Shown here piece after piece: positions 19,220 to 29,200 of a stretch of DNA of 64,000 nucleotides. Under the pieces are notes generated by a model that did no database searches, was not told the origin of the DNA, and saw only the letters and a program-made list of their open reading frames with translations. Each line of letters begins with the position of its first letter. Position 1 is the stretch's first letter. Origin of the DNA: Pseudomonadota bacterium (lineage in GTDB: Bacteria > Pseudomonadota > Gammaproteobacteria > Burkholderiales > Rhodocyclaceae); NCBI GenBank assembly GCA_029776255.1, contig JAKOTN010000080.1:58586-122585 (forward strand), given 5' to 3'. The position numbers were made by a program, and so were the translations under genes.

Positions 19220-19549
19220 GGTTGGTTCTCCTTGAATAAGCCATACAAGACTGGCCACTGTCAGTCGACCTGTGATGGCGCTGCTGGCCAACAAGTGTTC
19301 GCGCCGGCCGCCCATGATCGGGCGTGAGCTGCGGAAAGCATCCACAAAGGAATGGCCCGAGTTTCCCCGCGGTTACCGCGACTGGCTCACGTTCGACACG
19401 CTCACCGGAAGCACGTTCATCGCGGCGGCAGGGGTTGTTGCTTACTGGAGGGAAATACCGTCAGTGGCTAGACAGGCCGGTGGCGACACGCACCGTGCCT
19501 TGCGTAGCGCGCGAGGTATCGGATGTCGGAGGGTTGTGGGTTACACCAT
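19220..19549. other. Non-coding gap
   Basis: About 330 bp between the BON lipoprotein start and the end of the MBL-fold hydrolase. Short open frames exist on both strands but lack ribosome-binding sites and recognisable motifs. It must hold the BON promoter; I see no convincing repeat or terminator. Confidence 0.5.
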
Positions 19550-20317
19550 TCAAAACTCGAAAATCTGATTGTTCCGCAACATTTTCGGCGCCGCATCGCC
19601 AAAAGAGGTGGCGATTTCCGCCATCGTCAGATCAATCTGACCTGGCTTAAGGTGACTAACGTAGACTTCCGGGACGCGGGTCAACTTGCGAAGTTCGCTG
19701 GCCAGCATGGTCGGGCACAAATGTTTGGATATTTCGGCGAGCGATTGCTCCCGATTCGGAAAAGCGGTTTCGATCAACAGGTAACGCAAATTGGCGATGC
19801 GGTTGACCACCGGCCAAAAGGCATCGTTGACAGTGGTGTCGCCAGTAAAAACCAAGCTTCCGGCGCCTGAATCGAGTTGATAGCCGACGGCCGGCACCGT
19901 GTGCTCGGCCGGCAAAGCGGTAATGGTTCGCTCGCCCAGCCGAACCGCCTGACCTATGGCGAGCGGCCGGTACGTCATTGACGCCTTCTCCCGGCTTGGA
20001 ATAACACTGAAATCCGGCCAGATCACCCAGTTGAAGATGTGTTGGCTGATGATTTCGAGCGTCGCCGCCGTGGCGTAGACCGTCAACGGCTTGTCGCGCA
20101 AATCGCTAACCGAATCAATCAACAACGGGAGTGAGGCGATATGGTCGAGATGCGAGTGCGTCAGAAACACGTGGTCGATACGCGCAAGTTCGTTGAGCGA
20201 CAGGTCGGCCACGCCGGTACCGGCGTCGACAAGCACATCGTGATCGACGAGTATCGAGGTGGTTCGCAGGTGACTCCCGCCTATACCGCCACTGCAACCA
20301 AGCACCTTGACTTTCAT
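19550..20317 (-). CDS. Metallo-beta-lactamase-fold hydrolase, class II cyclic-nucleotide phosphodiesterase-like
   Basis: A 255-residue enzyme starting MKVKVLGCSGGIGG. The metal-binding motif is FLTHSHLDHIASLP (HxHxDH). Later ligands fit AEHTVPAVGY (His), VFTGDTTVND (Asp) and YVSHLKPGQ (His). The SGG[IV]G...RTTSILVD opening and the domain layout resemble class II 3',5'-cyclic nucleotide phosphodiesterases and RNase Z-like hydrolases. Substrate cannot be decided from sequence alone; cAMP phosphodiesterase is the best guess. Same strand as the FHA and PP2C genes, 96 bp after the FHA gene, so possibly the third member of a signalling operon. Confidence 0.82.
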   Translation of the reverse strand: MKVKVLGCSGGIGGSHLRTTSILVDHDVLVDAGTGVADLSLNELARIDHVFLTHSHLDHIASLPLLIDSVSDLRDKPLTVYATAATLEIISQHIFNWVIWPDFSVIPSREKASMTYRPLAIGQAVRLGERTITALPAEHTVPAVGYQLDSGAGSLVFTGDTTVNDAFWPVVNRIANLRYLLIETAFPNREQSLAEISKHLCPTMLASELRKLTRVPEVYVSHLKPGQIDLTMAEIATSFGDAAPKMLRNNQIFEF

Positions 20318-20413
20318 GCGCGCTCCAACGGGTTTTCCGCAACCCCTGTCGATTGAAGACTGTTCTCGCGACGACCACCGAACCGCCACGCCCATCCTGA
20401 AAATCCCGCCATG

Positions 20414-21094
20414 TCACTCTTTCAGGAAGAATTCCATTTTGACACCAGCGATTTCAATGACATCGCGGTTTTGCAAGCAGTACCCTTCGAAGTCGAGCAC
20501 CTTGCCATTGACCGTCGGCAACACCTTCCCTTCGCCGTGCGTCAGAAAATAGCCTCGCGGCCTACGGGCAATCACCGCCACTTGTACGCCAGGCTTGCCA
20601 AGCGTGGTCGACGTTTTCAGGAGTTGCAGCTCGCGACCGGCGTTCGAACCGCTGAGCAGGCGAATGGCGGCCAACGGCAAGCCGGTCGTCGTTGCGGCCG
20701 ATATTGAGGCGTTTACCGGCTGGCTGTCGTTCGGCGTTTTTGGAAACGGGACCGACTCAACATGAAAATCCCGCCCATGCGGGTCTGACGCCTCGCCGAT
20801 CCCTTCGCCGAACGCCAGGTATTTCATCTTGTACTTGCCCAATTCGATAAGGTCGCCATCCTTCAGGAAATGTTTCCTGATCGGCTGACCATTGACCAGC
20901 GTGCCGTTGGTGCTATTCAGATCTTCAAGAAAAGAATCGTTGAGAATGGTCACCACCGCCGCATGCTCGCCGCTGATCGCCATATTGTCGATCTGGATGT
21001 CGTTATGCGCCTTGCGTCCAATGCTCATGCGTTCCTTGAGCAACGGAATTTCCTTGAGGACCAGACCATCCATGCTGAGTATGAGCTTTGCCAT
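20414..21094 (-). CDS. FHA-domain protein with two FHA-like modules
   Basis: A 226-residue cytoplasmic protein. The N-terminal FHA domain is canonical: MSIGRKAHNDIQIDN (GR), ISGEHAAV (SxxH) and LEDLNSTNGTLVNGQ (NGT). FHA domains bind phosphothreonine. The second half (AAIRLLSGSNAGRELQLLKT.TTLGKPGVQVAVIARRPRGYF) looks like a degenerate second FHA-like module. It is 12 bp downstream of a PP2C phosphatase gene, so the pair probably reads and erases Ser/Thr phosphorylation. No kinase gene is in the window. Confidence 0.9.
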   Translation of the reverse strand: MAKLILSMDGLVLKEIPLLKERMSIGRKAHNDIQIDNMAISGEHAAVVTILNDSFLEDLNSTNGTLVNGQPIRKHFLKDGDLIELGKYKMKYLAFGEGIGEASDPHGRDFHVESVPFPKTPNDSQPVNASISAATTTGLPLAAIRLLSGSNAGRELQLLKTSTTLGKPGVQVAVIARRPRGYFLTHGEGKVLPTVNGKVLDFEGYCLQNRDVIEIAGVKMEFFLKE

Positions 21095-21106
21095 TGCATT
21101 TTTTCC

Positions 21107-21937
21107 TTAGCTAAACCATGAGCGCAGTTTCAACCAGCCCCTCGGCGCCACCGGGAACTGGTGCAGGATCTTGATCACAATCACTGAAATATTGTCTTCC
21201 CCGCCATGACTGTTGGCCAAATCAACCAGTTCGGCGACCATCCGATCCGGATAAAGGCGAAATTCCTCAAGTAGATATTGAATTTCCTGGTCCGTGACCA
21301 TGTCGTGAAGACCGTCCGAGCACAGCAGGTAGATATCACCCGGACGCACTTTATAAACGTGCACCTCCGGTTCCACCGCGGGTTCGATACCGAGTGCGCG
21401 TGTCACCAAATTGCGATTGACCGCGTATCGCGCTTCTGCCGGCGACACCAAGCCGCTGTCGATCTGCTCTTGCAATAAAGAGTGATCGCGCGTTAGCGCC
21501 TTCAGTTTGCGTCCGCGCAGACGATAGAGACGCGAATCACCGACGTGCGCCGCCACGAGATGATCGTCGCAAAACACCGCGACCACCAAGGTCGTACCCA
21601 TCTCGTGAAACGGCGTTTGTTGTTCGGCTGCATCGTGAATAGCCGAATTGACAACCGCGATTTCGCCACCAATCAGGCGCCGCAAAGACGATTGCGCCGC
21701 GTGACCATTGGCAGAATGAGCGGGGGTATTGGCGAATGTCGCTAGCAGCCTGTTCGCCAAGAGCGTCGTTGCCATCTTGCTCGCCACTTCTCCTGCATCG
21801 TAGCCACCCATGCCATCGGCTAGAATCGCGAACCCATGCGTCAGATCGACCAGGATCGAATCTTCGTTGTCGCCTCGCACCAATCCTGGGTCGGTACGCA
21901 TCGCGACCTCAAGGGCACTCGAAAGACTGTTTGCCAC
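21107..21937 (-). CDS. PP2C-family serine/threonine protein phosphatase
   Basis: A 276-residue metal-dependent phosphatase starting at GTG with a GGAGGA site. Motifs in order: RGDNEDSILV (metal-binding Asp), FAILADGMGGYDAGEVAS (DGMGG), MGTTLVVAVF, AHVGDSRLYRLR, LTRDHS, VTRALG, YLLCSDGLHDMV and HGGEDNISVIVIKI. All residues expected for two metal ions are present, so it should be active. First of an FHA-linked operon; the family (Stp1/PppA) often controls secretion systems or cell-envelope processes, but no target is visible here. Confidence 0.93.
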   Translation of the reverse strand: MANSLSSALEVAMRTDPGLVRGDNEDSILVDLTHGFAILADGMGGYDAGEVASKMATTLLANRLLATFANTPAHSANGHAAQSSLRRLIGGEIAVVNSAIHDAAEQQTPFHEMGTTLVVAVFCDDHLVAAHVGDSRLYRLRGRKLKALTRDHSLLQEQIDSGLVSPAEARYAVNRNLVTRALGIEPAVEPEVHVYKVRPGDIYLLCSDGLHDMVTDQEIQYLLEEFRLYPDRMVAELVDLANSHGGEDNISVIVIKILHQFPVAPRGWLKLRSWFS

Positions 21938-22136
21938 GTCTCCTCCAGATCAGGCACCGGCAAACCTGTCGGCCGCAGATTAGCTTATTTTGTAACAACG
22001 ACCGTGACAAAGATCACATTCATCGCAATCGGCCAAGCTCATTTCAGTAGCTTGAAACCAGCATGGACAAACGACATTCCGTAAAAAAGCCAGCCATATT
22101 CTTTCTTTTTATCAGAGACAAATACAAGAAACCGGC

Positions 22137-23096
22137 TCAAGCGCCATAAGGCAGGTCTCCACCCCGCCCACTTTCTTTCGCCAGCGCCTCCAGCCTAACG
22201 GCGAGGGCCAGATCCTGGATGGCCATGCCTTGCGACTCGAACAGCGTGATGTCGTCGGTACGGACTCTCCCCGGTCGCCGCCCGCAAACAATGTCACCCA
22301 GTTCGACCATATCGCGCGCTTGCAAACGGCCTTTCTCCAACCATGGCAACAAATCACCGGCCTCGCGCAGTGCTGTTTCGATACTATCGACGGCGATGAG
22401 TGCGCAGCGCTTCAGGACATCTTCCCCAAGTTCGCGCCGAATAAGCGCATTCGACCCGGCGCCATTGATGTGCGTGCCCGGCGACAGCCAATCGGCGTCG
22501 AACAGCGGCGTGGTGGCCGTGGTAACGGTACTGACGATGTCGCTGCCCCGCACCGTTTCTTCCGCCGACGCTGCCGCGACGACATCGACGCCAAAGCGCG
22601 CCGACATCCGCGCGCAAAACGCCTGTAGCCGATCGGCTCGACGCGCATGGACCTTGACCTGCCGCAACGGCCGGACCGCCAGCAAGGCTTCGATGTGCCC
22701 CTCAGCCTGCCAGCCCGCGCCGAAAACACCCGCGATCCGCGCATCCGGTTTCGCCAGCCAGCGGGTCGCCACACCCGAAGCCGCGGCGGTCCGCATCATG
22801 CCCAAACGGTCGGCTTCGAGTACCGCGCGCAGTTCTCCGGTGGACGCCCGAAAAAGATGAACCAGGAAACGCACTCCCGAGCGGTTGCTGGTATAGGCTT
22901 TATAACCAATGGCGTCGAGTCGCGGCAAGGCGCCCTGCAAGATATGCAGCGTCGTTTGCGGCAAACGCGTGCGTTGTCGTGGAATGTCGACGGCCTTCCC
23001 CGCCGACAGATCGCGGTGCGCCTCCTCCACCGCTTCCAAAGCCAGCGACATGGTCAGCAATTGTGAGACTTCTTGTTCGCTCAAAAACAAAGGCAT
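22137..23096 (-). CDS. Ornithine cyclodeaminase / mu-crystallin family protein
   Basis: A 319-residue NAD(P)-dependent enzyme of the OCD/mu-crystallin family, which includes ornithine cyclodeaminases, ketimine reductases and alanine dehydrogenases. The Rossmann motif is AGVFGAGWQAEGHIEALLAV; AIGYKAYTSNRSGVRFLVHLF and GMMRTAAASGVATRWLA form the substrate/tetramer region; SPGTHINGAGSNALIRREL and DSIETALREAGDL complete the family pattern. The exact substrate cannot be read from the sequence. Single gene, flanked by the sucCD terminator upstream. Confidence 0.85.
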   Translation of the reverse strand: MPLFLSEQEVSQLLTMSLALEAVEEAHRDLSAGKAVDIPRQRTRLPQTTLHILQGALPRLDAIGYKAYTSNRSGVRFLVHLFRASTGELRAVLEADRLGMMRTAAASGVATRWLAKPDARIAGVFGAGWQAEGHIEALLAVRPLRQVKVHARRADRLQAFCARMSARFGVDVVAAASAEETVRGSDIVSTVTTATTPLFDADWLSPGTHINGAGSNALIRRELGEDVLKRCALIAVDSIETALREAGDLLPWLEKGRLQARDMVELGDIVCGRRPGRVRTDDITLFESQGMAIQDLALAVRLEALAKESGRGGDLPYGA

Positions 23097-23212
23097 AAAA
23101 CCCTCGGTACGTAAATCGAAAGTCGGATCAAGGTCGGGCGGCGGAGAAACCCCGTTGGAGAACGCTCGCGAACCATGATTTTAACGGTAAATCTTGCCAT
23201 TGAAGGCAAACG

Positions 23213-23243
23213 AAAAAGGGCAGACTAAAAGTCTGCCCTTTTT
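23213..23243. terminator. Bidirectional intrinsic terminator after sucD
   Basis: AAAAAGGGCAGACT-AAA-AGTCTGCCCTTTTT: a 14-bp stem including the A/T tracts, able to end transcription in either direction. It closes the sucCD operon before the ornithine-cyclodeaminase-family gene. Confidence 0.92.
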
Positions 23244-23275
23244 CATGCGACACCGGTCGACCAAACTTGTTCGCC

Positions 23276-24169
23276 CTAGATCATGGCCTTGATCAGTTTG
23301 CCCATTTCCGACGGATCGCGAGTCACCTTGAAACCGCACTCCTCCATGATGGCGAGTTTGGCGTCGGCGGTATCGGCACCGCCCGAAATCAGCGCGCCGG
23401 CGTGACCCATGCGCTTGCCCGCCGGTGCGGTGACGCCGGCGATAAAGCCGACGATCGGCTTCTTCATGTTCGCCTTGCACCACATCGCCGCTTCCGCTTC
23501 ATCGGGACCGCCGATTTCGCCGATCATGACCACCGCGTCTGTATCCGGATCGTCGTTGAACAGACGCATGATGTCGATGTGCTTCAAACCGTTGATCGGA
23601 TCGCCACCGATACCGACCGCCGACGATTGGCCAAGGCCGATTTCGGTCAACTGACCAACCGCTTCGTAAGTCAGGGTGCCCGAACGCGAAACGACGCCAA
23701 TGCGGCCTTTGCGGTGAATGTGGCCCGGCATGATGCCGATCTTGACTTCATCCGGCGTGATCAGGCCTGGGCAGTTCGGACCGAGCAGCAAAGTCTTCTT
23801 GCCGCCGGCGGCTTCGCGCTTCTTCATCCGGTTGCGCACCATCAGCATGTCGCGGACCGGAATGCCTTCAGTGATGCAGATCACCAGATCGAGGTCGGCC
23901 TCGACGGCTTCCCAGATCGCGGCGGCGGCGCCTGGAGGCGGCACATAGACCACCGAAACGGTGGCACCGGTTTGCGCGGCCGCCTCCTTGACCGACGCGT
24001 AAATGGGAATATCGAAAATTTTCTCGCCGGCTTTCTTGGGGTTTACGCCAGCGACGAAGCAGTTTTTGCCGTTGGCGTACTCCTGGCACTTTTCAGTGTG
24101 GAACTGGCCGGTTTTGCCGGTGATGCCCTGGGTAATGATTTTGGTGTCTTTATTGATCAGAATCGACAT
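23276..24169 (-). CDS. sucD: Succinyl-CoA synthetase, alpha subunit
   Basis: ADP-forming succinate-CoA ligase alpha subunit of the TCA cycle. I start at [18 protein letters not shown] (297 residues) because AAGGAG lies just upstream. The CoA-binding Rossmann part has [17 protein letters not shown] and [19 protein letters not shown] and [10 protein letters not shown] are conserved; the phosphohistidine segment is [12 protein letters not shown] with the active His. It lies 10 bp after sucC, forming a two-gene operon. Confidence 0.97.
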   Translation of the reverse strand: MSILINKDTKIITQGITGKTGQFHTEKCQEYANGKNCFVAGVNPKKAGEKIFDIPIYASVKEAAAQTGATVSVVYVPPPGAAAAIWEAVEADLDLVICITEGIPVRDMLMVRNRMKKREAAGGKKTLLLGPNCPGLITPDEVKIGIMPGHIHRKGRIGVVSRSGTLTYEAVGQLTEIGLGQSSAVGIGGDPINGLKHIDIMRLFNDDPDTDAVVMIGEIGGPDEAEAAMWCKANMKKPIVGFIAGVTAPAGKRMGHAGALISGGADTADAKLAIMEECGFKVTRDPSEMGKLIKAMI

Positions 24170-24179
24170 GGGTGGCTCC

Positions 24180-25340
24180 TTAACTGACCGCAGCAACGAT
24201 CTTGGTGGCGGCTTCGGCCATTGAATCCGCAGTGATGATCGGCAAACCCGATTCGCTCAGGATTTTCTTGCCGATATCCTCGTTGGTCCCCTTCATGCGA
24301 ACGACCAGCGGCACGGTCAGGTGCGTTTCCTTGGCGGCGGCGACAACACCAGTGGCGATGGTATCGCAACGCATGATGCCACCGAAGATGTTGACCAGGA
24401 TGCCCTCGACCTTGGGATTCTTGAGCATGATCTTGAAGGCCTCGGTGACCTTCTCGGTGGTCGCGCCACCGCCAACATCCAGGAAGTTGGCCGGCTCGGC
24501 GCCGAACAGCTTGATGGTGTCCATCGTCGCCATCGCCAGACCGGCGCCATTGACCAGGCAACCGATGTTGCCGTCGAGCGAGATGTAGGAGAGGTCGTAT
24601 TTCGAGGCTTCGAGTTCGTCGGCGTCTTCTTCGTCAAGGTCGCGGAAAGCAACCACTTCCGGCTGCCGGTACAGCGAATTCGAATCGAAGTTGAACTTGG
24701 CGTCGAGCGCCTTGATGTTGCCGTTGCCTTCAAGGATCAGCGGGTTGATTTCCGCCAGCGACGCATCGGTTTCCATATAGCAGGTGTAGAGTCCTTTCAA
24801 CGCCGCGACGGCGTTGGCCACCGATGCCGCCGGCACGCCAATGCCATTGGCCAATTGCTCGGCCTGCGCGTCGGTCAAGCCTTCCTCGGGATCGATGAAC
24901 ACCTTGAGGATTTTCTCGGGGGTTTTGTGCGCCACTTCCTCGATGTCCATGCCGCCTTCGGAGGAAGCCATCATGGCAACCTTCTGGGTCGCGCGGTCGG
25001 TCAGCGCGGCCACGTAATATTCCTTGCGGATGTCGGCGCCTTCTTCGATCAGCAGGCGGCGCACCTTTTGACCCGCCGGACCGGTTTGATGGGTCACCAA
25101 CTGCATGCCCAGGATCTGGCCGGCGTACTGGCGAACTTCGTCCAGCGACTTGGCGACTTTCACTCCGCCACCCTTGCCGCGACCACCCGCGTGAATCTGG
25201 GCTTTCACCACCCAGACCTTGCCACCCAGGGATTCGGCTGCCTTGACCGCGTCATCGACGGATTGACAGAACACCCCGCGCGGAACCACGACGCCGAATT
25301 TCTTCAGGAGTTCTTTTCCCTGATATTCGTGAATTTTCAT
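24180..25340 (-). CDS. sucC: Succinyl-CoA synthetase, beta subunit
   Basis: Nucleotide-binding beta subunit of succinate-CoA ligase. A 386-residue ATP-grasp protein opening [17 protein letters not shown]. Key segments are [18 protein letters not shown] (nucleotide binding), SLAEINPLI (metal-binding region), [19 protein letters not shown] and [13 protein letters not shown], then [11 protein letters not shown]. Length is standard. Upstream partner of sucD with short spacing; the operon probably starts near 25400. Confidence 0.97.
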   Translation of the reverse strand: MKIHEYQGKELLKKFGVVVPRGVFCQSVDDAVKAAESLGGKVWVVKAQIHAGGRGKGGGVKVAKSLDEVRQYAGQILGMQLVTHQTGPAGQKVRRLLIEEGADIRKEYYVAALTDRATQKVAMMASSEGGMDIEEVAHKTPEKILKVFIDPEEGLTDAQAEQLANGIGVPAASVANAVAALKGLYTCYMETDASLAEINPLILEGNGNIKALDAKFNFDSNSLYRQPEVVAFRDLDEEDADELEASKYDLSYISLDGNIGCLVNGAGLAMATMDTIKLFGAEPANFLDVGGGATTEKVTEAFKIMLKNPKVEGILVNIFGGIMRCDTIATGVVAAAKETHLTVPLVVRMKGTNEDIGKKILSESGLPIITADSMAEAATKIVAAVS

Positions 25341-25396
25341 GCGCTTTCCTTGCTTGAGTTGAGGTTGCGAAACGTAACGACCACGGGCAGAACCAA

Positions 25397-25948
25397 CTAC
25401 CCAGGCTTTTGGCCACGATACCAGCGCGGGTAATAGCGCCGAACCGCGTCCGAATGCGATTCCAGCGCGTGACAGCGGTCGAGCTGATAGGGCTTATGCT
25501 CGCTATCTTCGTTGTCGCGCACATCGCTGGCGAATGTTTGCAGCGCGGCTGTCGGCAAAGACATCGCCAACTCGCTGAGGTGTGAGCAGCCGCGGGTGCC
25601 GCGGAACAGATTTTTGACGGCTGTCCGGAATCCATGAAACAGGTTGAGACCAATCAACCGGGAGTAATCGGGGGCGATGCGATCGCAATAGCCGTTGTAG
25701 GGCATGGCATCGATACATGCCGAGGCGCCGAGAATGTTCATCCTGGCGTCGATGGTCACCCGCACCCACATGTCGTGCACTGCCTCGCCGGGTTTTCGAA
25801 GACCCGACGACAACGGATAGTCGTGATCCTTGGTGTCGATCAGGTGCGCTTCGATGTCCCAGTAGCCGTCGACTCGCTTGTAGCCGTCGAACTGAACGCG
25901 ACGAACGTGCATGCGAGTGCGCTGAACGACGGGAGAAGACAAGGGCAT
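25397..25948 (-). CDS. DUF2889 domain protein
   Basis: A 183-residue cytoplasmic protein of the DUF2889 family. Conserved features are [29 protein letters not shown] near the N-terminus, [31 protein letters not shown] and a C-terminal [24 protein letters not shown]. The family has no established function; a few members are annotated near aromatic-compound or nucleotide metabolism. Same strand as sucCD with 56 bp between, but a separate unit seems likely. Confidence 0.82.
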   Translation of the reverse strand: MPLSSPVVQRTRMHVRRVQFDGYKRVDGYWDIEAHLIDTKDHDYPLSSGLRKPGEAVHDMWVRVTIDARMNILGASACIDAMPYNGYCDRIAPDYSRLIGLNLFHGFRTAVKNLFRGTRGCSHLSELAMSLPTAALQTFASDVRDNEDSEHKPYQLDRCHALESHSDAVRRYYPRWYRGQKPG

Positions 25949-26204
25949 CGAGGAATCCTGAGGGGATTTGCGATCTGGCGAAAGCCTCGCGGATGAGCGG
26001 AAATTCTACACCAATTCGCCATGGCGGTTTCGGCAAAATTCATAATTATGGCGAGGGACACAGTCAGTAGACTCGCCGCCTGAAAAGCGTCAACGAGCGG
26101 CACTTCCCAAGGCGTGCGCTTTTCGGCCGTTGCCGGCACGGGCCATGCATGCACCGCCCTTCCCCGGTTGTCCCTCGACGATTCCCGCCCCCTGCCCCGC
26201 CGCC

Positions 26205-29200
26205 TCAAGAGGTCAACAGGCGCCCGATTTCGGCCAGACCGGCCGAGAGCATCGCCAGATCCCGCGGGGAGTCGTGCTTGATTTCGTCCAGGACGGCGCG
26301 CGCGGCGACGGTGACCGGCCACTTGTTGGCGAACAGTTTGCGCAGCAGGGACAGACGCAGGCGAGCCAGATCCGCGGCGAGGTGGGCGCGCGCCCGCGCT
26401 TGCCAGCGATTGCCGGCCGGCAAGCGATTCACAGCCGTGGCCAGCCAGTCGAGGTCGACCTCCGCGGCGATTGCATGCAAGGCGTTCGCCACTTCGGGCA
26501 ACGGCCGATCGCAAGCGCGGGATAGATCGACCAGATCGATGGCGGCCACCACCGAGGCGCGCTGCTCGACCAGGGCCGTCACCGCGTCGATGCCCCGATG
26601 GCCTTGCCGCAGGCGATCAAGCGTTTCGGCGACCGCTGGACGATAGGTGGCGATCATCTGACGTATCGTTGCGCCGGCGCCATGGTGGACCAGCAGCATG
26701 CGCGTGACGGCGGCGGTCATCGCTCTTAAGCCCGCCATCAATTCGAACTGACGATCCGCGGCGATGACGAGGTCCAGCGATTCGATATCGCGCCAAAGGA
26801 TTTCGGCGTCGAGGACGCTGTTGGCGGCATGAAAAGCGCCAGCCACCCGCGCGGCCGAGGTACCCGTTTCATCGACGGTATCCATCACGAACATGGTGCC
26901 CATGCGATTGACCAGTCGGTTGACCAATTGGGTGGTGACGATTTCGCGCTTCAACGGGTGACTGGGCAGCCGCTCGCCGCAGGACTCGAGGAGCAGTGCC
27001 GGGAAATAGCTCGCCAGCAGATCCTGGAGGTCGTCGCTATCCGGCAGATCGGACGCCAGGATGGCTTCCTTGAGTGAAATCTTGACATACGCCAGCAACA
27101 CCGCGATTTCGGGTGCCGTGAAGCCGCGTTTTTGCTGCGCCCGTTCGAGCCGGCCCTTGTCGTCGGGCAGCGCCTCGAGAACACGGGCCAGGACACCGTG
27201 TTCTTCAAGATGACGAATCAGGCGCGCATGCGCTTCGAACAGTTCGGCACCGTGGGCCGCTTCCAACGCAATGGCTTGCGTTTGCTGGTAATTATCGGCC
27301 AACACCAGATGGGCAACGCTGTCGGTCATCGAAGCCAGCAAGGCGTCGCGCTGTTTGCCGGTCATGTCGCCACCACCGACCAGACCGGCGAGCAAAATCT
27401 TGATGTTGACTTCGTGGTCGGAGCAATCGACGCCGGCCGAGTTGTCGATGGCGTCGGTGAACAGGCGACCGCCGCCCAGGGCAAACTCGACGCGCCCCTT
27501 TTGGGTCAGCCCGAGGTTGCCGCCCTCGCCGATCACACGCGCGCCGACCTGATTGGCGTCGATGCGGAGTACATCGTTAGCGCGATCGTTGGCCTCCTGA
27601 TGGCTCTGGCTGCTGGCTTTGACGTAGGTGCCGATACCGCCGTTGTAAAGCAGATCGACCGGCGCCTGCAACAGGGCCGTGATCAATTCCGGCGGGCTCA
27701 TCCGCGTGCGCTCGGTACCCAGCCAGGCACGCACTTCCGCCGACAGCGGAATCGACTTGGCGCCGCGCGACCACACACCGCCGCCGCTGGAGATCAGGGC
27801 GGCATCGTAGTCCTGCCACGACGAGCGCGGCAGCGCGAACAGCCGCCGCCGTTCGGCGAGGCTTCGCGCCGGATCGGGATCGGGGTCGAGAAAAATATGC
27901 CGATGGTCGAAAGCGGCCAGCAGCCGGATGGACGGGGACAGTAACATGCCGTTGCCGAATACGTCGCCGGACATGTCGCCGATGCCGACGACGGTAAATG
28001 GCTGCGTCTGGATATCGACTCCCAACTCGCGGAAGTGTCGCTTGACGGCTTCCCACGCGCCACGGGCGGTGATCGCCATTTTCTTGTGATCGTAACCGGC
28101 CGACCCTCCGGAAGCGAAGGCGTCGCCGAGCCAGAAACCGTACTCGATGGCGATCCCGTTGGCGATGTCCGAGAAACTGGCGGTGCCTTTGTCGGCGGCG
28201 ACGACCAGATAAGGGTCGTCGCCGTCGCGACGACGAACGCCGGGCGGCGGCACCACCCGGCCCGCGACCAGATTGTCGGTCAGATCGAGCAAGCCGCGAA
28301 TGAAGGTGGTGTAGCAAGCGATCCCTTCGGCCTGATACGCATCGCGTTCGCCGGGCGGCGGCAAGCGCTTGCAGACGAAACCGCCCTTCGAACCGAGCGG
28401 CACGATCACCGCGTTCTTCACCATCTGCGCCTTGACGAGGCCCAGCACTTCGGTGCGAAAGTCTTCCATGCGGTCCGACCAGCGCAAGCCGCCACGGGCG
28501 ACGCGCGCGCCGCGCAGATGCACGCCTTCCATCCGCTCGTTGTAAACGAAGATTTCGCATAACGGCACCGGTGCCGGCAGGAAGGGAATCGCCGCCGACG
28601 ACAGTTTGAAAGACAGATAGTTTTTTGCCTGACCATCGCGGCCGGCCTGATAGGCATTGGTGCGCACGGTCGCTTCGATCACCGCCTGGAAAGCGGCGAG
28701 AATCCGGTCGTCGTCGGGGTTGCCGACCTGCTGCAAGGCGCTGCTCAAATCACGGGAAAAACCCGTCGCGCGCGCCTCGTCGGCGGTCGGCGAAAAATGC
28801 GCCTCGAAGAGTTCGACCAGACGACGCGTGATCGTGGCGTGCGCGGACAGACAACGCTCGACGTAGGTCTGGCTGAACGGCAGGCCGGCCTGTCGCAGGT
28901 AGCGGCTGTAGGCACGCAAAAGGGTGATTTGCCGTCCATTCAGGCCGGCGAGCAAGACCAGACGATTTAAACCGTCGTTTTCGGCCTGTTCGCGAAGCAG
29001 TCTTTCGAGCAGTTCGACGAACGCTTCGCGCGTGCCATCGTCGTCGAGCGCCGTCGCTTGCGGCAATTGCACGGCGAATTCGGCGATGTGCAGGTCGCTG
29101 GACGGCAGGGCGAACGGTTGCTCGGAAAGCACCGTCAAGCCCAGGTTTTCGAGTATTGGCAGGATCGCCGACAGCGGCCGCGGTCGACCGCGACGGAACA

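Noticed and set aside
19272..19568. 98-codon plus-strand frame in the gap after the BON lipoprotein
   Set aside because: No ribosome-binding site, no motif, Arg/Ala-rich as in non-coding GC-rich frames.
24321..25433. Long plus-strand open frame opposite sucC
   Set aside because: Shadow of a GC-rich gene; no ribosome-binding site and a composition typical of antisense frames.
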